From: Symsagittifera roscoffensis
Taxonomy: Eukaryota > Xenacoelomorpha > Acoela > Convolutidae
Assembly: GCF_963678635.1 (NCBI RefSeq)
Contig: NC_087065.1
Span: forward strand, 66,373,374-66,437,373
Direction of reading: 5' to 3'
DNA length: 64,000 nucleotides
The notes beneath the pieces are model-generated. The model ran no database searches, was not told the origin of the DNA, and saw nothing but the letters and a program-made list of their open reading frames with translations. Made by a program: the position numbers and the translations under genes. Positions 1 through 9,919 of this stretch are shown here, in pieces (within the stretch, counting starts at the first letter, position 1; every line of letters starts with the position of its first letter).

Positions 1-2033
1 ACAGCTTTCTGGTTAGGCCAGAGTGGGTTACAATTTCACCGTCTCTTTGGACAGAGTCTCCTTTTGTGTTTAACCTTCTGTTTCAACTTTTCAGGTGTTT
101 TTCTCTTATTTGTTTTGGTTTTGTCTTTTCCTCCAAAGTAGATCTTTATGTTTTTTTTTACTTTATAGTGTTTCTTTTGGTTTCAGTAAAACTTGAAAGT
201 TGGCTTCAAACGAAAAATTTATCCAGTTTTAATCTGGGTTTAATTTGGTTTGGGTACTGTGGGGCTTTCTTTCAAATTCAAGCTATTGATTTGTGGTTTT
301 GTGGCGTTAGTAAGCTGCGTTGGTTATTGTAAGCTTACTCTTATTTCCCTCCAACCTTGTTGAAGGAAAGTTTGAAACGTGTGAAAACAAGTTAGAGTTG
401 TTATCAGTGAAGTTTAAAACTTGAAATTCATTCATTAGATAATTCTTCGTGGACGAGTTTGTGCGAATTGGTGGAAAAAGTGGGTAAAGTGTGAGCGAGT
501 GAATTAAGGACGTTTAAAAAAAGTTAAGAATCAAAAAAAGAAGTGTTATTTGAAAAGAATAGTTTTCATTTAAAATAATTGCATTTTTATGAATTTACTG
601 CTTTACTTATCTGAATTTTACTGCCAATTTATCAATTTATTAATATACTTCTGTTGTATTGAAATTTACTGCGTTATTAGTTTCTTTTCATTGTTAAATA
701 GAACTTTAAAAGTATAGTAAGACGAGATTATCATTTTTGATTTGGATTTTTTCTCTTTAGATGAATGATCGGTGAAATTAAAAAAAAAAGTGGGAAGTTT
801 ATAAAAAAGGGTGAGTGCTTTGGTTTTTTTATTAGTTGAAAAATCAATGCATACTTACGCAGGATTATCATCAGTGAAAAATCCATTAGAGAAATTAGTG
901 CGGTTTGTGCCTGATGATGCGAGAAGTTTCGCAAACATGCGGATGATGTATTTAGTTTGAAGTAGAGGCCAGAGAAGCTCCAGCGCTCTGATGATGTTTA
1001 GTTCTTCGTTATCAATTGAGAATTTGTGATGAGTTTTGGATTAAATTAAACAATTTATTGTTATAATTAGTGTCATGTATATATTCTAGTATGAGACTTA
1101 AATGGGATATATATATTCTTTGGGGAAATTATTGGGTGGGAGACATCAACATCAAACGATTTGGTAAGTGCGCTCAACATTTACAATCGGCGAATGGAAA
1201 CATAATTACGGAGGATGCCAAGGAGATTAGTGTTCCTTATGCAATAAGTGAAATTTGGTGAAGTGTATTTTGAAATAATGATTGTAAATCTGTGTTGTGG
1301 CTTACGTTTTGGTGTATTAGATGTATAGTGATGTTGTATAAATTTGTAGTATGTACATGTACGTGTTAATTTTATTCGTAATATAATTTCGAGCAAATAG
1401 TGTAAGTCATGTTCCTTAGGTGTAGGGAATTGCAAGTTTAGTGCAAACTGGTTAAGTTCATTAAAGTATGACTCGTATGCTTTAATGTTTTTTAATTTAG
1501 TGCTGTAGCGAGGATGTTATCGAATTTTTGTAAGTTCTATCTATTTTAACTACATAACAGATTTGATAAAGAATTTTTCTGTTAGTTGTGGGTTAACATT
1601 CGGGTCTTCCTCCTTTGGATGATCATAGTGTTGATGGAGAATCTATTGTGCGTTGTACTGTGAATCTTTTAAGTGTTTGGTTGAGTCCGATTGTAATGAA
1701 TTAATTTTCGTGAAGTGCGGTTGTTAGTTTGTGTAGTCCGGATTGGCATAAGTCGTTTTGTTCGGGGGTGTTGTATAAGGGAAGGGCTAATGGGTTAGCA
1801 AAGTGGTAGTGTGAAGTCCAAGAAAACGTGGGAACCAGGCTATATTAATCGACAAAGTTCAGTTGGTTTTCGTTAGTGGTCGTGTATTAAGTACATTGAG
1901 GGAAAATCGGTAAGTTATAAACTAAAATTTCTTTGGTGTTGTTATGTTGTGGGTGAAAGGAATATCGTCGGGATGATCTGGGACGGCTGATCAGGATTGG
2001 AGGTGTGGCGTTGGGTGTTTTCATTTAAAAATT
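1..2033. other. Head segment H of A1 (shared by all A and B units)
   Basis: About 2 kb present in all 12 units and the only content of B units. The plus strand is rich in T and G. I recognise no domain on either strand. Two overlapping ORFs (63 aa plus at 1070-1261, 84 aa minus at 1181-1435) stay open in every unit, but they differ between copies mostly by amino-acid changes and look incidental. A 10-base palindrome gtacatgtac lies at 1353-1362. The equivalent heads begin at the start of every other unit. Because E and P read on the minus strand, H may be non-coding or decayed sequence of the same element, but that is inference. Confidence 0.6.
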
Positions 2034-2424
2034 CTATGGGCTCGTGTAGGTTCTGCATATTCTGATGGAATTGAGGATTCTGATGTTGAGTGAGATAGAG
2101 TGTGTTAGTTGGTCAATTGTTAGGGTCGTATTTGTCGTATGAATAGACTGTGGTTGTGTTATGAAGTTGTAATTTAGGTATAGCTGGTTATCTGTCATAG
2201 GGCTAGGTGGGTCGGGTTGGTCGCTGGACATCGGGAAAGAATAGGAGTGGCGTCAGTATAAGAAAAGGGGGCTGGTGAGGATTCGTTTGGAAGGTGGGAA
2301 GCAAGGGTTGGAAAGGTTGCTTTGAAAACGTGGATGGGACAGGCTCTGAGTCTAGGATTTCTTCGGAAGTTTCTTTATCGGCGTTGCTGAAGTTAGAATT
2401 AGTGTTAAAGTACATCTGTCGCAA
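2034..2424 (-). pseudogene. S/T/P-rich acidic coding relic (segment P) in A1
   Basis: Two minus-strand open stretches in different frames overlap by about 29 bases (2203-2424 and 2034-2231). They read as one protein interrupted by a frameshift. The first part has an acidic stretch (DKETSEEILDSEP) followed by proline- and phenylalanine-rich sequence. The second is rich in Ser, Thr, Asn and Gln. It lies downstream of the envelope-like relic on the same strand. I do not recognise the family; a retroelement gag or envelope tail is possible. A1 differs from the later copies at several residues, and one A1 base also breaks the antisense plus-strand ORF. The adjoining 2425-2821 holds short minus-strand open stretches that I cannot assign. 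Confidence 0.35.
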
Positions 2425-2821
2425 ATCATCTCAATCTGTGCGTAGTGAGTTAGTTGAAAAGGTGGGTAGGGGAAAAGAGGTCAGGTCTGAAAGTGAAATG
2501 CGGGACGAGTGGCGTTGAAGAATGTATGTATAGGAAAGGGAACGGTTGAGGCATCCATTCTGTCGGCTCATCATGTGCTAAAAAGATAGTTGTTTTGAGA
2601 AAGAAATTCTGTCGTATGTGGTTGCTTTACAATCTGCTCAAATGCGTCATCAATGGTTGACTGGTGGGGTGCTAAATGGGATGTTGGGCTTTGTGGGTAG
2701 CTATGACCTTGAGAAGTGTGTTCTGTTATTGCTAATGTATTCCTATTGCTTCGTGGTACTAAAGATTAAGGATGATTATTATATAGGTGATGTAACTGTG
2801 GTGGTGCTGTAGGCGATGGAT

Positions 2822-4322
2822 TTATATTGTCTTGTGAAGTATCATGTGCTTTTGGTGTTGTTTCTTAATGTATTCGCTAATCTGAGCGTCGAGAGGAATT
2901 TTGTTTATCGAGATGGAAAATATTCCAAATAAACTTGCAAAAAATATGCGTGCTTCACTTGCTTGGTTGCTTACTTGTGTATGTATTGAGCATGTATTGT
3001 AGAATCCTTTCAATAGTGAGTAGAGGAATCCAAAAAAAAATTAAACATAGTCAACAGATCTCACGTCAATTTTTCTAATATATAGTAGGGCCATCGTAGA
3101 AAAGCTAGTAGCTCGTTTTTTTGTATTTGTTCGAGTTCACATAAAAGAAGAATTTTTTCTGGTTCAGACAGTGACATTTCCTGAAAAATTCAGCTCATTG
3201 TATAGTCTAATTTCTCATCAAGTTGTATATCATTGTGATTTGCACCAAAAATGTTAGTTTGTTTTCAATACCATCAAATTTTTATCTTTTTGATTATTAG
3301 ATCTTATCCTATCAGGCTTGACTGTTTCAAAAGGGAAAAGGGATTAATTCAATAAAAAAGTTTTGGTGAATTTTTATCATTCTTGCATGAATTTTAGCGA
3401 CTTGAAATGTGGTAAAAGTTTCTTTTGGGTACCAAACAATGGTTGTTTGTGTGCGAGTGGTAGGATCGCATTATCCTTGGTATTTTTACCATGTAAGTGT
3501 ATTCTTTGATATAAATAGTATCGTCTTGTAAGTCACGTGTTACTTGAACTTTTTCCAATTGGATTTTGCAATCAAAAAACATAATTTCTTGGAAGCCTTT
3601 GTTCTTTGTGTCAGCTTACAATTTGAGGGGTTAGTAATTTCTTTGTGTGGTATCCAGTTTTTATCATTTGAGTCACAAGTTGAACGTCCGTTTGCACCGT
3701 GGTACGGGTATTTAATGTCAAACTTAATATGCTTCAGAACTTGGTATGATTCAAATTCTGTCTAATGCGCGGAGTCTGGTAAAATTTGAAAACTTACTAA
3801 TCTGCGACTTGCGCGTTTATTTGTGGTGATTTTTAATCGTTGTAATTCGTTTTCTCAATCTTCAGGATTAGGATCTAAAAGTCTTTAAATAATAGCTTGG
3901 ATAAAAGGACACAAGATTTAAGTCAGAATTGCAGCTCGTGCTTTTGAGTAAAGTGTAGCTACTATATTTATTGAGTCTATATCTTTTGGTTCTGATTCAC
4001 ATTGTGTGAGTTGATTTATTGCGTTTTTATTTAGTGTTTTTTGATGATTTTCTTCACAATCAAAATGTGCAATTAAGAGGTCTGGTGGTCCTGGTCGAGG
4101 GAAGGATTTTGATGTGAGTTCTAAGCGGAAAAGGAGGGAAAGGGTTTTAAGGAAAAAACTATTAAGATATACCTGAATATGGCAATGTGTAAGATAAACC
4201 TGAATAAGGGTTGTAGAATGTTATAATCCAATAGTCTTTCTTGTATATCTATCGTATTTATAGATAAATTCTGTTGTGGTAAATAGAGTGGGTAAAGATT
4301 GAGCTGTTTTATTTGGTGCGAA
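2822..4322 (-). pseudogene. Envelope-like glycoprotein relic (segment E) in A1
   Basis: Broken minus-strand coding sequence in several frames. Reading from 4322 downward, a strongly hydrophobic stretch (RFILHIAIFRYILIVFSL, near 4150-4200) resembles a signal or membrane segment. It overlaps a 101-codon frame without ATG at 3918-4220 that contains PPDLLIAHFDCEEN and later QCESEP. Further open stretches lie at 3394-3582 and 2822-3013, and a CELEQIQKNELLAF stretch lies near 3100-3160. Cysteine-containing ectodomain-like sequence after a hydrophobic leader, on the same strand as gypsy pol relics, suggests an env-type ORF. No fusion peptide or furin site could be confirmed. The family call is inference; the decayed coding character is more secure. 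Confidence 0.35.
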
Positions 4323-5744
4323 TAGAGGTAGTGGATGACGAACTAAGTTATTTAGTTTTATTGTTACATCGAATTTAAGTGTTAGGTTATCTTGAGTGAG
4401 GATTTGTATATCATGTTCTTGAATATCTTTGTGAATGTCGTGTCTGTATTGTAATCGGTTTAGTGTCCTTGTATGTAATTTTTTACTATCAAGATGTTTG
4501 TTAAATTGGGGAGTGGTGCTAAAAATGTCCGGTCTTAATGTAAAGGGATGTTCGTGCTTAGTAGTTCTCGATCACTATCGTCTAGATTTGCAGGGAAATT
4601 TAAGCGGAACTTAGATGTTGGTGTTTCAACTGTTAATGAAGGGGTTGAAGGGATAAAGAGGTATCAGATGAAATGTCAATGGGGTCGTTTATCAAGTTTG
4701 GTTCGCCTTGTGAGAATCCTTGTGTCGTCCAATGTGGAAGACGTTGCGTTGATGTGGGGGGATTAAAAGGTTTTCACGAATTTGTTCAAAGTTGGCGTTG
4801 ATCCCAAATAGTCCGATGGGATAGTTGGGATATTTTGTTGATAGATTGTTTGCAGTGATGGGGGAGTACTTTGGATTGTATTACTAGAGAGATCCGAAGG
4901 GTGATGAAGGTATATTAAAATGATCTCTGGGGTTGCAAAGTTCCGATTTCGTCGCAATGGAAAATTTGTCTATCTTTTGTAGATGTTAAATTCTGTTCTT
5001 GGCTTGATGTCTAGTTCTGTTAAGATCTTGTTGAAGTGAGGAGTAAATGTTGCATGTTAATTCGTTTTGTAGTTCACTTAGGGATGCCTGACGAATTGCT
5101 GTCATCAAAGATTCGGATAAGCATGCGTGTTTTTCTTCAAATGTAAAGGGATTTTCTTGATATGAAATACGTGTAGATGATTGGGGTTGGTTTTTTGACT
5201 AGATGTTGTTGTTGTTAGGGGTCCTGAGATGTAGTTTTTGGTGGAAATTGTTTTTTTTATTTGGTTGTTGATTAGCAAATTTGGATATTTTGGTATATAG
5301 TTTTTTCTTAATTAAACCTATGTTATTTATAGTATTCTTCATTAAAAATGATCAAGAGATTTTTTGCTAATGCGAAAATAATTATTGCCTTTTTATACAT
5401 ATGCAAAATGTTAGGATGAGAGAGACTAGAAAAGTGAAAAAATTTACAAAAAGAAGGGAGATGGCTTTCTTAATAAATTAAGGTCATAACATTTAAAAGG
5501 TTGTTGAAACTTCCTACCTGAGGCGGTGGTCGAGCATTTTTGAGATAATTGAAAATTACAAAGAGGCTGCAAAAAGTTAGAAGTGAAAAGAAGAAGTCCT
5601 ACTTCTAGGGTGTCAATGATACAAAATTTAAGTTTCGAAAAGTGTTGAAAAAATTGAAAGTAATTTCGAAATGATTATTTTAAAACATTGAACTGGTCTA
5701 GAGAGAAGCATTTGAGAGATGACTTGTTCCGTCGAAATAATTTT
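4323..5744 (-). other. Shared segment S of A1 (hinge between A and R arrays)
   Basis: About 1.42 kb with clear homology to 56,765-58,200 and 62,455-63,895 in the R units. Minus-strand coding traces run through it in several frames: an ATG-started 47-codon stretch at 5199-5342 (MKNTINNIGLIKKKL), then HACLSESL and LSELQNELT-like sequence, and finally KLNNLVRHPLPL at the low end, which stays open into the adjoining E sequence. It could be gag, or an ORF between pol and env. In A it is followed by E; in R it is followed by RT. A1 and A2 share a C at 4627/11718 where all other copies, including R, have G. Confidence 0.6.
5389..5398 (-). promoter_or_regulatory. Possible TATA box upstream of the S reading frame
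   Basis: TATAAAAAGG on the minus strand, 46 bases upstream of the ATG at 5340-5342 that opens the MKNTINN stretch. The motif and spacing fit a Pol II core promoter with a short leader. The same site is present in every A unit and in shortened form in R1 (57,827-57,835) and R2 (63,531-63,538). In AT-rich DNA such motifs arise by chance, and no initiator or transcript evidence is available. Confidence 0.25.
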
Positions 5745-7101
5745 ACATATAACTGTCGGTGATTGTAAAAATCATTTAGACACAATGAAAACATTCAAAA
5801 ACTTTCTTGAAACATTTATATGTAGCAACTTCACTTAACAGGAAATGAGTTATTTTTGCTAGTTTTAGCAAATTTCAACAAAAAAAATGCTATTTTCATC
5901 AATATTCTCTCAAAAAATCCATTATAATCAATTCTAATGGGTTAATTTGGTATGAAATATTGGGATTACAATCCATTTTTATTCGATTGTAATTGAATGC
6001 TTTCGAAATGTATTGAGTTTAAGCCAGAGGTAGCTTTCTCATTAAGTATTTTCAGATCGGATTCAATGTCTGCTCGTCACGATATCTTATTTTCGGCCTG
6101 ATAGGTTTGTGCAATTTCTTAGTCTAATACCGATCTCAATGTTACTCTTATATCTCCTAGTCTCAATAGATCTAGTGTATACTGCTAATTGCGAGTTGGT
6201 CATGGAGCTTGTCCAAAAGGAGAACACCGGTAGTCTGAAATGTATTTAAATTGTTCTGGTAGTTTCAGCACTAGAAATACTCGTCAGTGTAAGTGATGGA
6301 ATATGATATGTTAGTTAGTGATATTTTATAGGGATGGTTTTATCAATAAATTAAATAGTTTATAAATACTAGTCCAGAATTGGTTCCACCCATCCGGGGT
6401 TTAGGGATATTTTAGTTTTTAGATTGTTTATTGTAGTGAAGGACGGATGGAAAGATTTCTGATTCTTCGTGGTAGTTTTCTTTTGAGCATTTGGAGCACT
6501 GACTTCGTGAAGAAAGAAGAGATGTAGTTGTGGTTTAAGAGCAGAGAAGACCCATCTGTTCAAAAGATGGGTCTGGTTTGATTGTGGGTCGTCTTGAGTG
6601 ATTGTGTCAAGATTGCAGATCGATGCAATGAAGAATCGATTTCGTTTAGCTTAAAGCGAGACTACGTGCAAGATAAAGATGACTTTTCCGTGTGAAATGC
6701 CAAGTGACTAGGATCGGTATGCGAGATCAACATCGAGTTCGCCCTTCGTATGTTTCAGTGGTTTCCTTTGCTGTGATGTCTAGTCCAAATTTTAAATCCT
6801 TTGAGGGTAGTGATTACGGCAACAAACCAAAAGATTTGCCATTCCAGAATTGAAAATTAATCGAGTTTTCATCTCCTTTGCTGCTCGTTCCGCGTTCTCT
6901 AAAAAACCTTCTACATTGCATTTTTATATCTACATCTTGTTAGTGAGATCAACTTTAGTGATGATATTCAATTAGATGTTTTCGCAAAAGCGTTTTTTAA
7001 TTAGTTCGGTTATTTTAAAAGATTTGCTCACCTTGGAGCCACTCTTATCAAAAATAGCGTATCGGGATTAAAGCAAATGGTGGGGGCATGTACCTCGAGC
7101 G
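5745..7101. other. Tail segment T of A1, no gene recognised
   Basis: About 1.36 kb found only in A units and replaced by the deletion junction in B. Base composition is more balanced between strands than in 1-5744, suggesting a different origin. A 64-aa minus-strand ORF (6369-6563) and a short open stretch near 6790-6910 are intact but resemble nothing I know. It contains the 10-bp-stem hairpin at 6548-6574. No homology to the R-unit tail is visible by eye. No LTR ends, tRNA or rRNA could be identified. Confidence 0.55.
6548..6574. other. Perfect hairpin, 10-bp stem and 7-nt loop (A1)
   Basis: agacccatct, loop gttcaaa, agatgggtct: a perfect inverted repeat. It is conserved without change in all five A tails and absent from B units because the tail is deleted there. 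The loop matches a tRNA T-loop in letters only; no tRNA can be built around it. Confidence 0.7.
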
Positions 7102-9131
7102 ACAGCTTTCTGGTTAGGCCAGAGTGGGTTACAATTTCACCGTCTCTTTGGACAGAGTCTCCTTTTGTGTTTAACCTTCTGTTTCAACTTTTCAGGTGTT
7201 TTTCTCTTATTTGTTTTGGTTTTGTCTTTTTCTCCAAAGTAGATCATTATGTTTTTTTTTACTTTATAGTGTTTCTTTTGGTTTCAGTAAAACTTGAAAG
7301 TTGGCTTCAAAGGAAAAATTTATCCAGTTTTAATCGGGTTTAATTTGGTTTGGGTACTGTGGGGCTTTCTTTCAAATTCAACCTATTGATTTGTGGTTTT
7401 GTGGCGTTAGTAAGCTGCGTTGGTTATTGTAAGCTTACTCTTATTTCCCTCCAACCTTGTTGAAGGAAAGTTTGAAATGTGTGAAAACAAGTTAGAGTTG
7501 TTATCAGTGAAGTTTAAAACTTGAAATTCATTTATTAGATAATTCTTCGTGGACGAGTTTGTGCGAATTGGTGAAAAAAGTGAATAAAGTGTGAGCGAGT
7601 GAATTGTGGACGTTTAAAAAAAGTTAAGAATCAAAAAAAGAAGTGTTATTTGAAAAGAATAGTTTTCATTTAAATTAATTGCAATTTTATGAATTTACTG
7701 CTTTACTTATCTGAATTTTACTGCCAATTTATCAATTTATTAATATACTTCTGTTGTATTGAAATTTACTGCGTTATTAGTTTCTTTTCATTGTTAAATA
7801 GAACTTTAAAAGTATAGTAAGAAGAGATTGTCATTTTTTATTTGGATTTTTCTCTTTAGATGAACGATCGGTGAAATTAAAAAAAAAGTGAGAAATTTAT
7901 AAAAAAGGGTGAGTGCTTTGGTTTTTTTATTAGTTGAAAAATCAATGCATACTTACGCAGGATTATCATCAGTGAAAAATCCATTAGAGAAATTAGTGCG
8001 GTTTGTGCCTGATGATGCGAGAAGTTTCGCAAACAAGCGGATGATGTATTTAGTTTGAAGAAGAGGCCAGAGAAGCTCCAGCGCTCTGATGATGTTTAGT
8101 TCTTCGTTATCAATTGAGAATTTGTGATGAGTTTTGGATTAAATTAAACAATTTATTGTTATAATTAGTGTCATGTATATATTCTAGTATGAGACTTAAA
8201 TGGGATATATATATTCTTTGGGGAAATTATTGGGTGGGAGACATCAACATCAAACGATTTGGTAAGTGCGCTCAACATTTACAATCGGCGAATGGAAACA
8301 TAATTACGGAGGATGCCAAGGAGATTAGTGTTCCTTATGCAGTAAGTGAAATTTGGTGAAGTGTATTTTGAAATAATGATTGTAAATCTGTGTTGTGGGT
8401 TACGTTTTGGTGTATTAGATGTATAGTGATGTTGTATAAATTTGTAGTATGTACATGTACGTGTTAATTTTTTTCGTAATATAATTTCGAGCAAATAGTG
8501 TAAGTCATGTTCCTTAGGTGTAGGGAATTGCAAGTTTAGTGCAAACTGGTTAAGTTCATTAAAGTATGACTCGTATGCTTTAATGTTTTTTAATTTAGTG
8601 CTGTAGCGAGGATGTTATCGAATTTTTGTAAGTTCTATCTATTTTAACTACATAACAGATTTGATAAAGAATTTTTCTGTTAGTTGTGGGTTAACATTCG
8701 GGTCTTCCTCCTTTGGATGATCATAGTGTTGATGGAGAATCTATTGTGCGTTGTACTATGAATCTGTTAAGTGTTTGGTTGAGTCCGATTGTAATGAATT
8801 AATTTTCGTGAAGTGCGGTTGTTAGTTTGTGTAGTCCGGATTGGCATAAGTCGTTTTGTTCGGGGGTGTTGTATAAGGGAAGGGCTAATGGGTTAGCAAA
8901 GTGGTAGTGTGAAGTCCAAGAAAACGTGGGAACCAGGCTATATTAATCGACAAAGTTCAGTTGGTTTTCGTTAGTGGTCGTGTAGTAAGTACATTGAGGG
9001 AAAATCGGTAAGCTATAAACTAAAATTTCTTTGGTGTTGTTATGTTGTGGGTGAAACGAATATCGTCGGGATGATCTGGGACGGCTGATCAGGATTGGAG
9101 GTGTGGCGTTGGGTGTTTTCATTTAAAAATT

Positions 9132-9522
9132 CTATGGGCTCGTGTAGGTTCTGCATTTGCTGATGGAATTGAGGATTGTGATGTTGAGTGAGGTAGAGTG
9201 TGTTAGTTGGTCAATTGTTAGGGTCGTATTTGTCGTATGAATAAACTGTGGTTGTGTTATGAAGTTGTAGTTTAGGTATAGCTGGTTATCTGTCATAGGG
9301 CTAGGTGGGTCGGGTTGGTCGCTGGACATCGGGAAAGAATAGGAGTGGCGTCAGTATAAGAAAAGGGGGCTGGAGAGGATTCGTTTGGAAGGTGGGAAGC
9401 AAGGATTGGAAAGGTTGCTTTGAAAACGTGGATGGGACAGGCTCTGAGTCTAGGATTTCTTCGGAAGTTTCTTTATCGGCGTTGCTGAAGTTAGAATTAG
9501 TGTTAAAGTACATCTGTCGCAA
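9132..9522 (-). pseudogene. Segment P relic in A2
   Basis: Same two overlapping minus-strand frames as in A1 (9301-9522 and 9132-9329). One base at 9405 changes Pro to Ser in the first frame. An antisense 103-aa plus-strand ORF (9305-9616) is open here but is judged a shadow. Confidence 0.35.
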
Positions 9523-9919
9523 ATCATCTCAATCTGTGCGTAGTGAGTTAGTTGAAAAGGTGGGTAGGGGAAAAAAGGTCAGGTCTGAAAGTGAAATGCG
9601 GGACGAGTGGCGTTGAAGAATGTATGTATAGGAAAGGGAACGGTTGAGGCATCCATTCTGTCGGCTCATCATGTGCTAAAAAGATAGTTGTTTTGAGAAA
9701 GAAATTCTGTCGTATGTGGTTGCTTTACAATCTGCTCAAATGCGTCATCAATGGTTGACTGGTGGGGTGCTAAATGGGATGTTGGGCTTTGTGGGTAGCT
9801 ATGACCTTGAGAAGTGTGTTCTGTTATTGCTAATGTATTCCTATTGCTTCATGGTACTAAAGATTAAGGATGATTATTATATAGGTGATGTAACTGTGGT
9901 GGTGCTGTAGGCGATGGAT

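Larger units (their letters stand above)
1..7101. repeat. Megasatellite unit A1 (long form, 7.1 kb)
   Basis: First A unit, recognised because the same 7.1 kb recurs from 7102. It is the most divergent complete A copy. It carries private substitutions in the first 600 bases (for example around 140, 210, 240 and 500) and eight extra bases near 3332-3340. It is a mosaic: it has B-type bases near 936, 962, 1242 and 1375 but A-type bases near 1005, 1630 and 1810. Sub-segments are H 1-2033, P 2034-2424, an unassigned stretch 2425-2821, E 2822-4322, S 4323-5744 and T 5745-7101. The unit boundary is a phase that I chose, not a biological end. The base at +15 matches units that follow an A tail, so an A tail probably lies just left of the window. 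Confidence 0.93.

Noticed and set aside
1150-1180. Strong 5' splice site (gtaagtg) in the head with tttcag acceptors near 90 and 190, suggesting a spliced host gene
   Set aside because: Motifs fit the consensus, but no exon pair gives a sustained reading frame, and such motifs are common in T- and G-rich DNA.
4548-4766. 72-aa plus-strand ORF in S of A1 and A2
   Set aside because: Closed by a stop in all other S copies and antisense to coding traces of the element.
6548-6574. tRNA T-arm or tRNA gene
   Set aside because: The loop resembles a T-loop, but the stem is 10 bp and no acceptor, D or anticodon arms fit around it.
7077-7343. Plus-strand hydrophobic ORF spanning the unit start, possible membrane protein or host exon
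   Set aside because: Its hydrophobicity comes from T-runs. Start and end differ between copies, and B junctions change its N-terminus. No known domain.
9305-9616. 103-aa plus-strand ORF in A2 (also A3-A6') as a real gene
   Set aside because: It lies antisense to the P relic, is broken by a stop in A1, and has a composition typical of the complement of an S/T/P-rich sequence.
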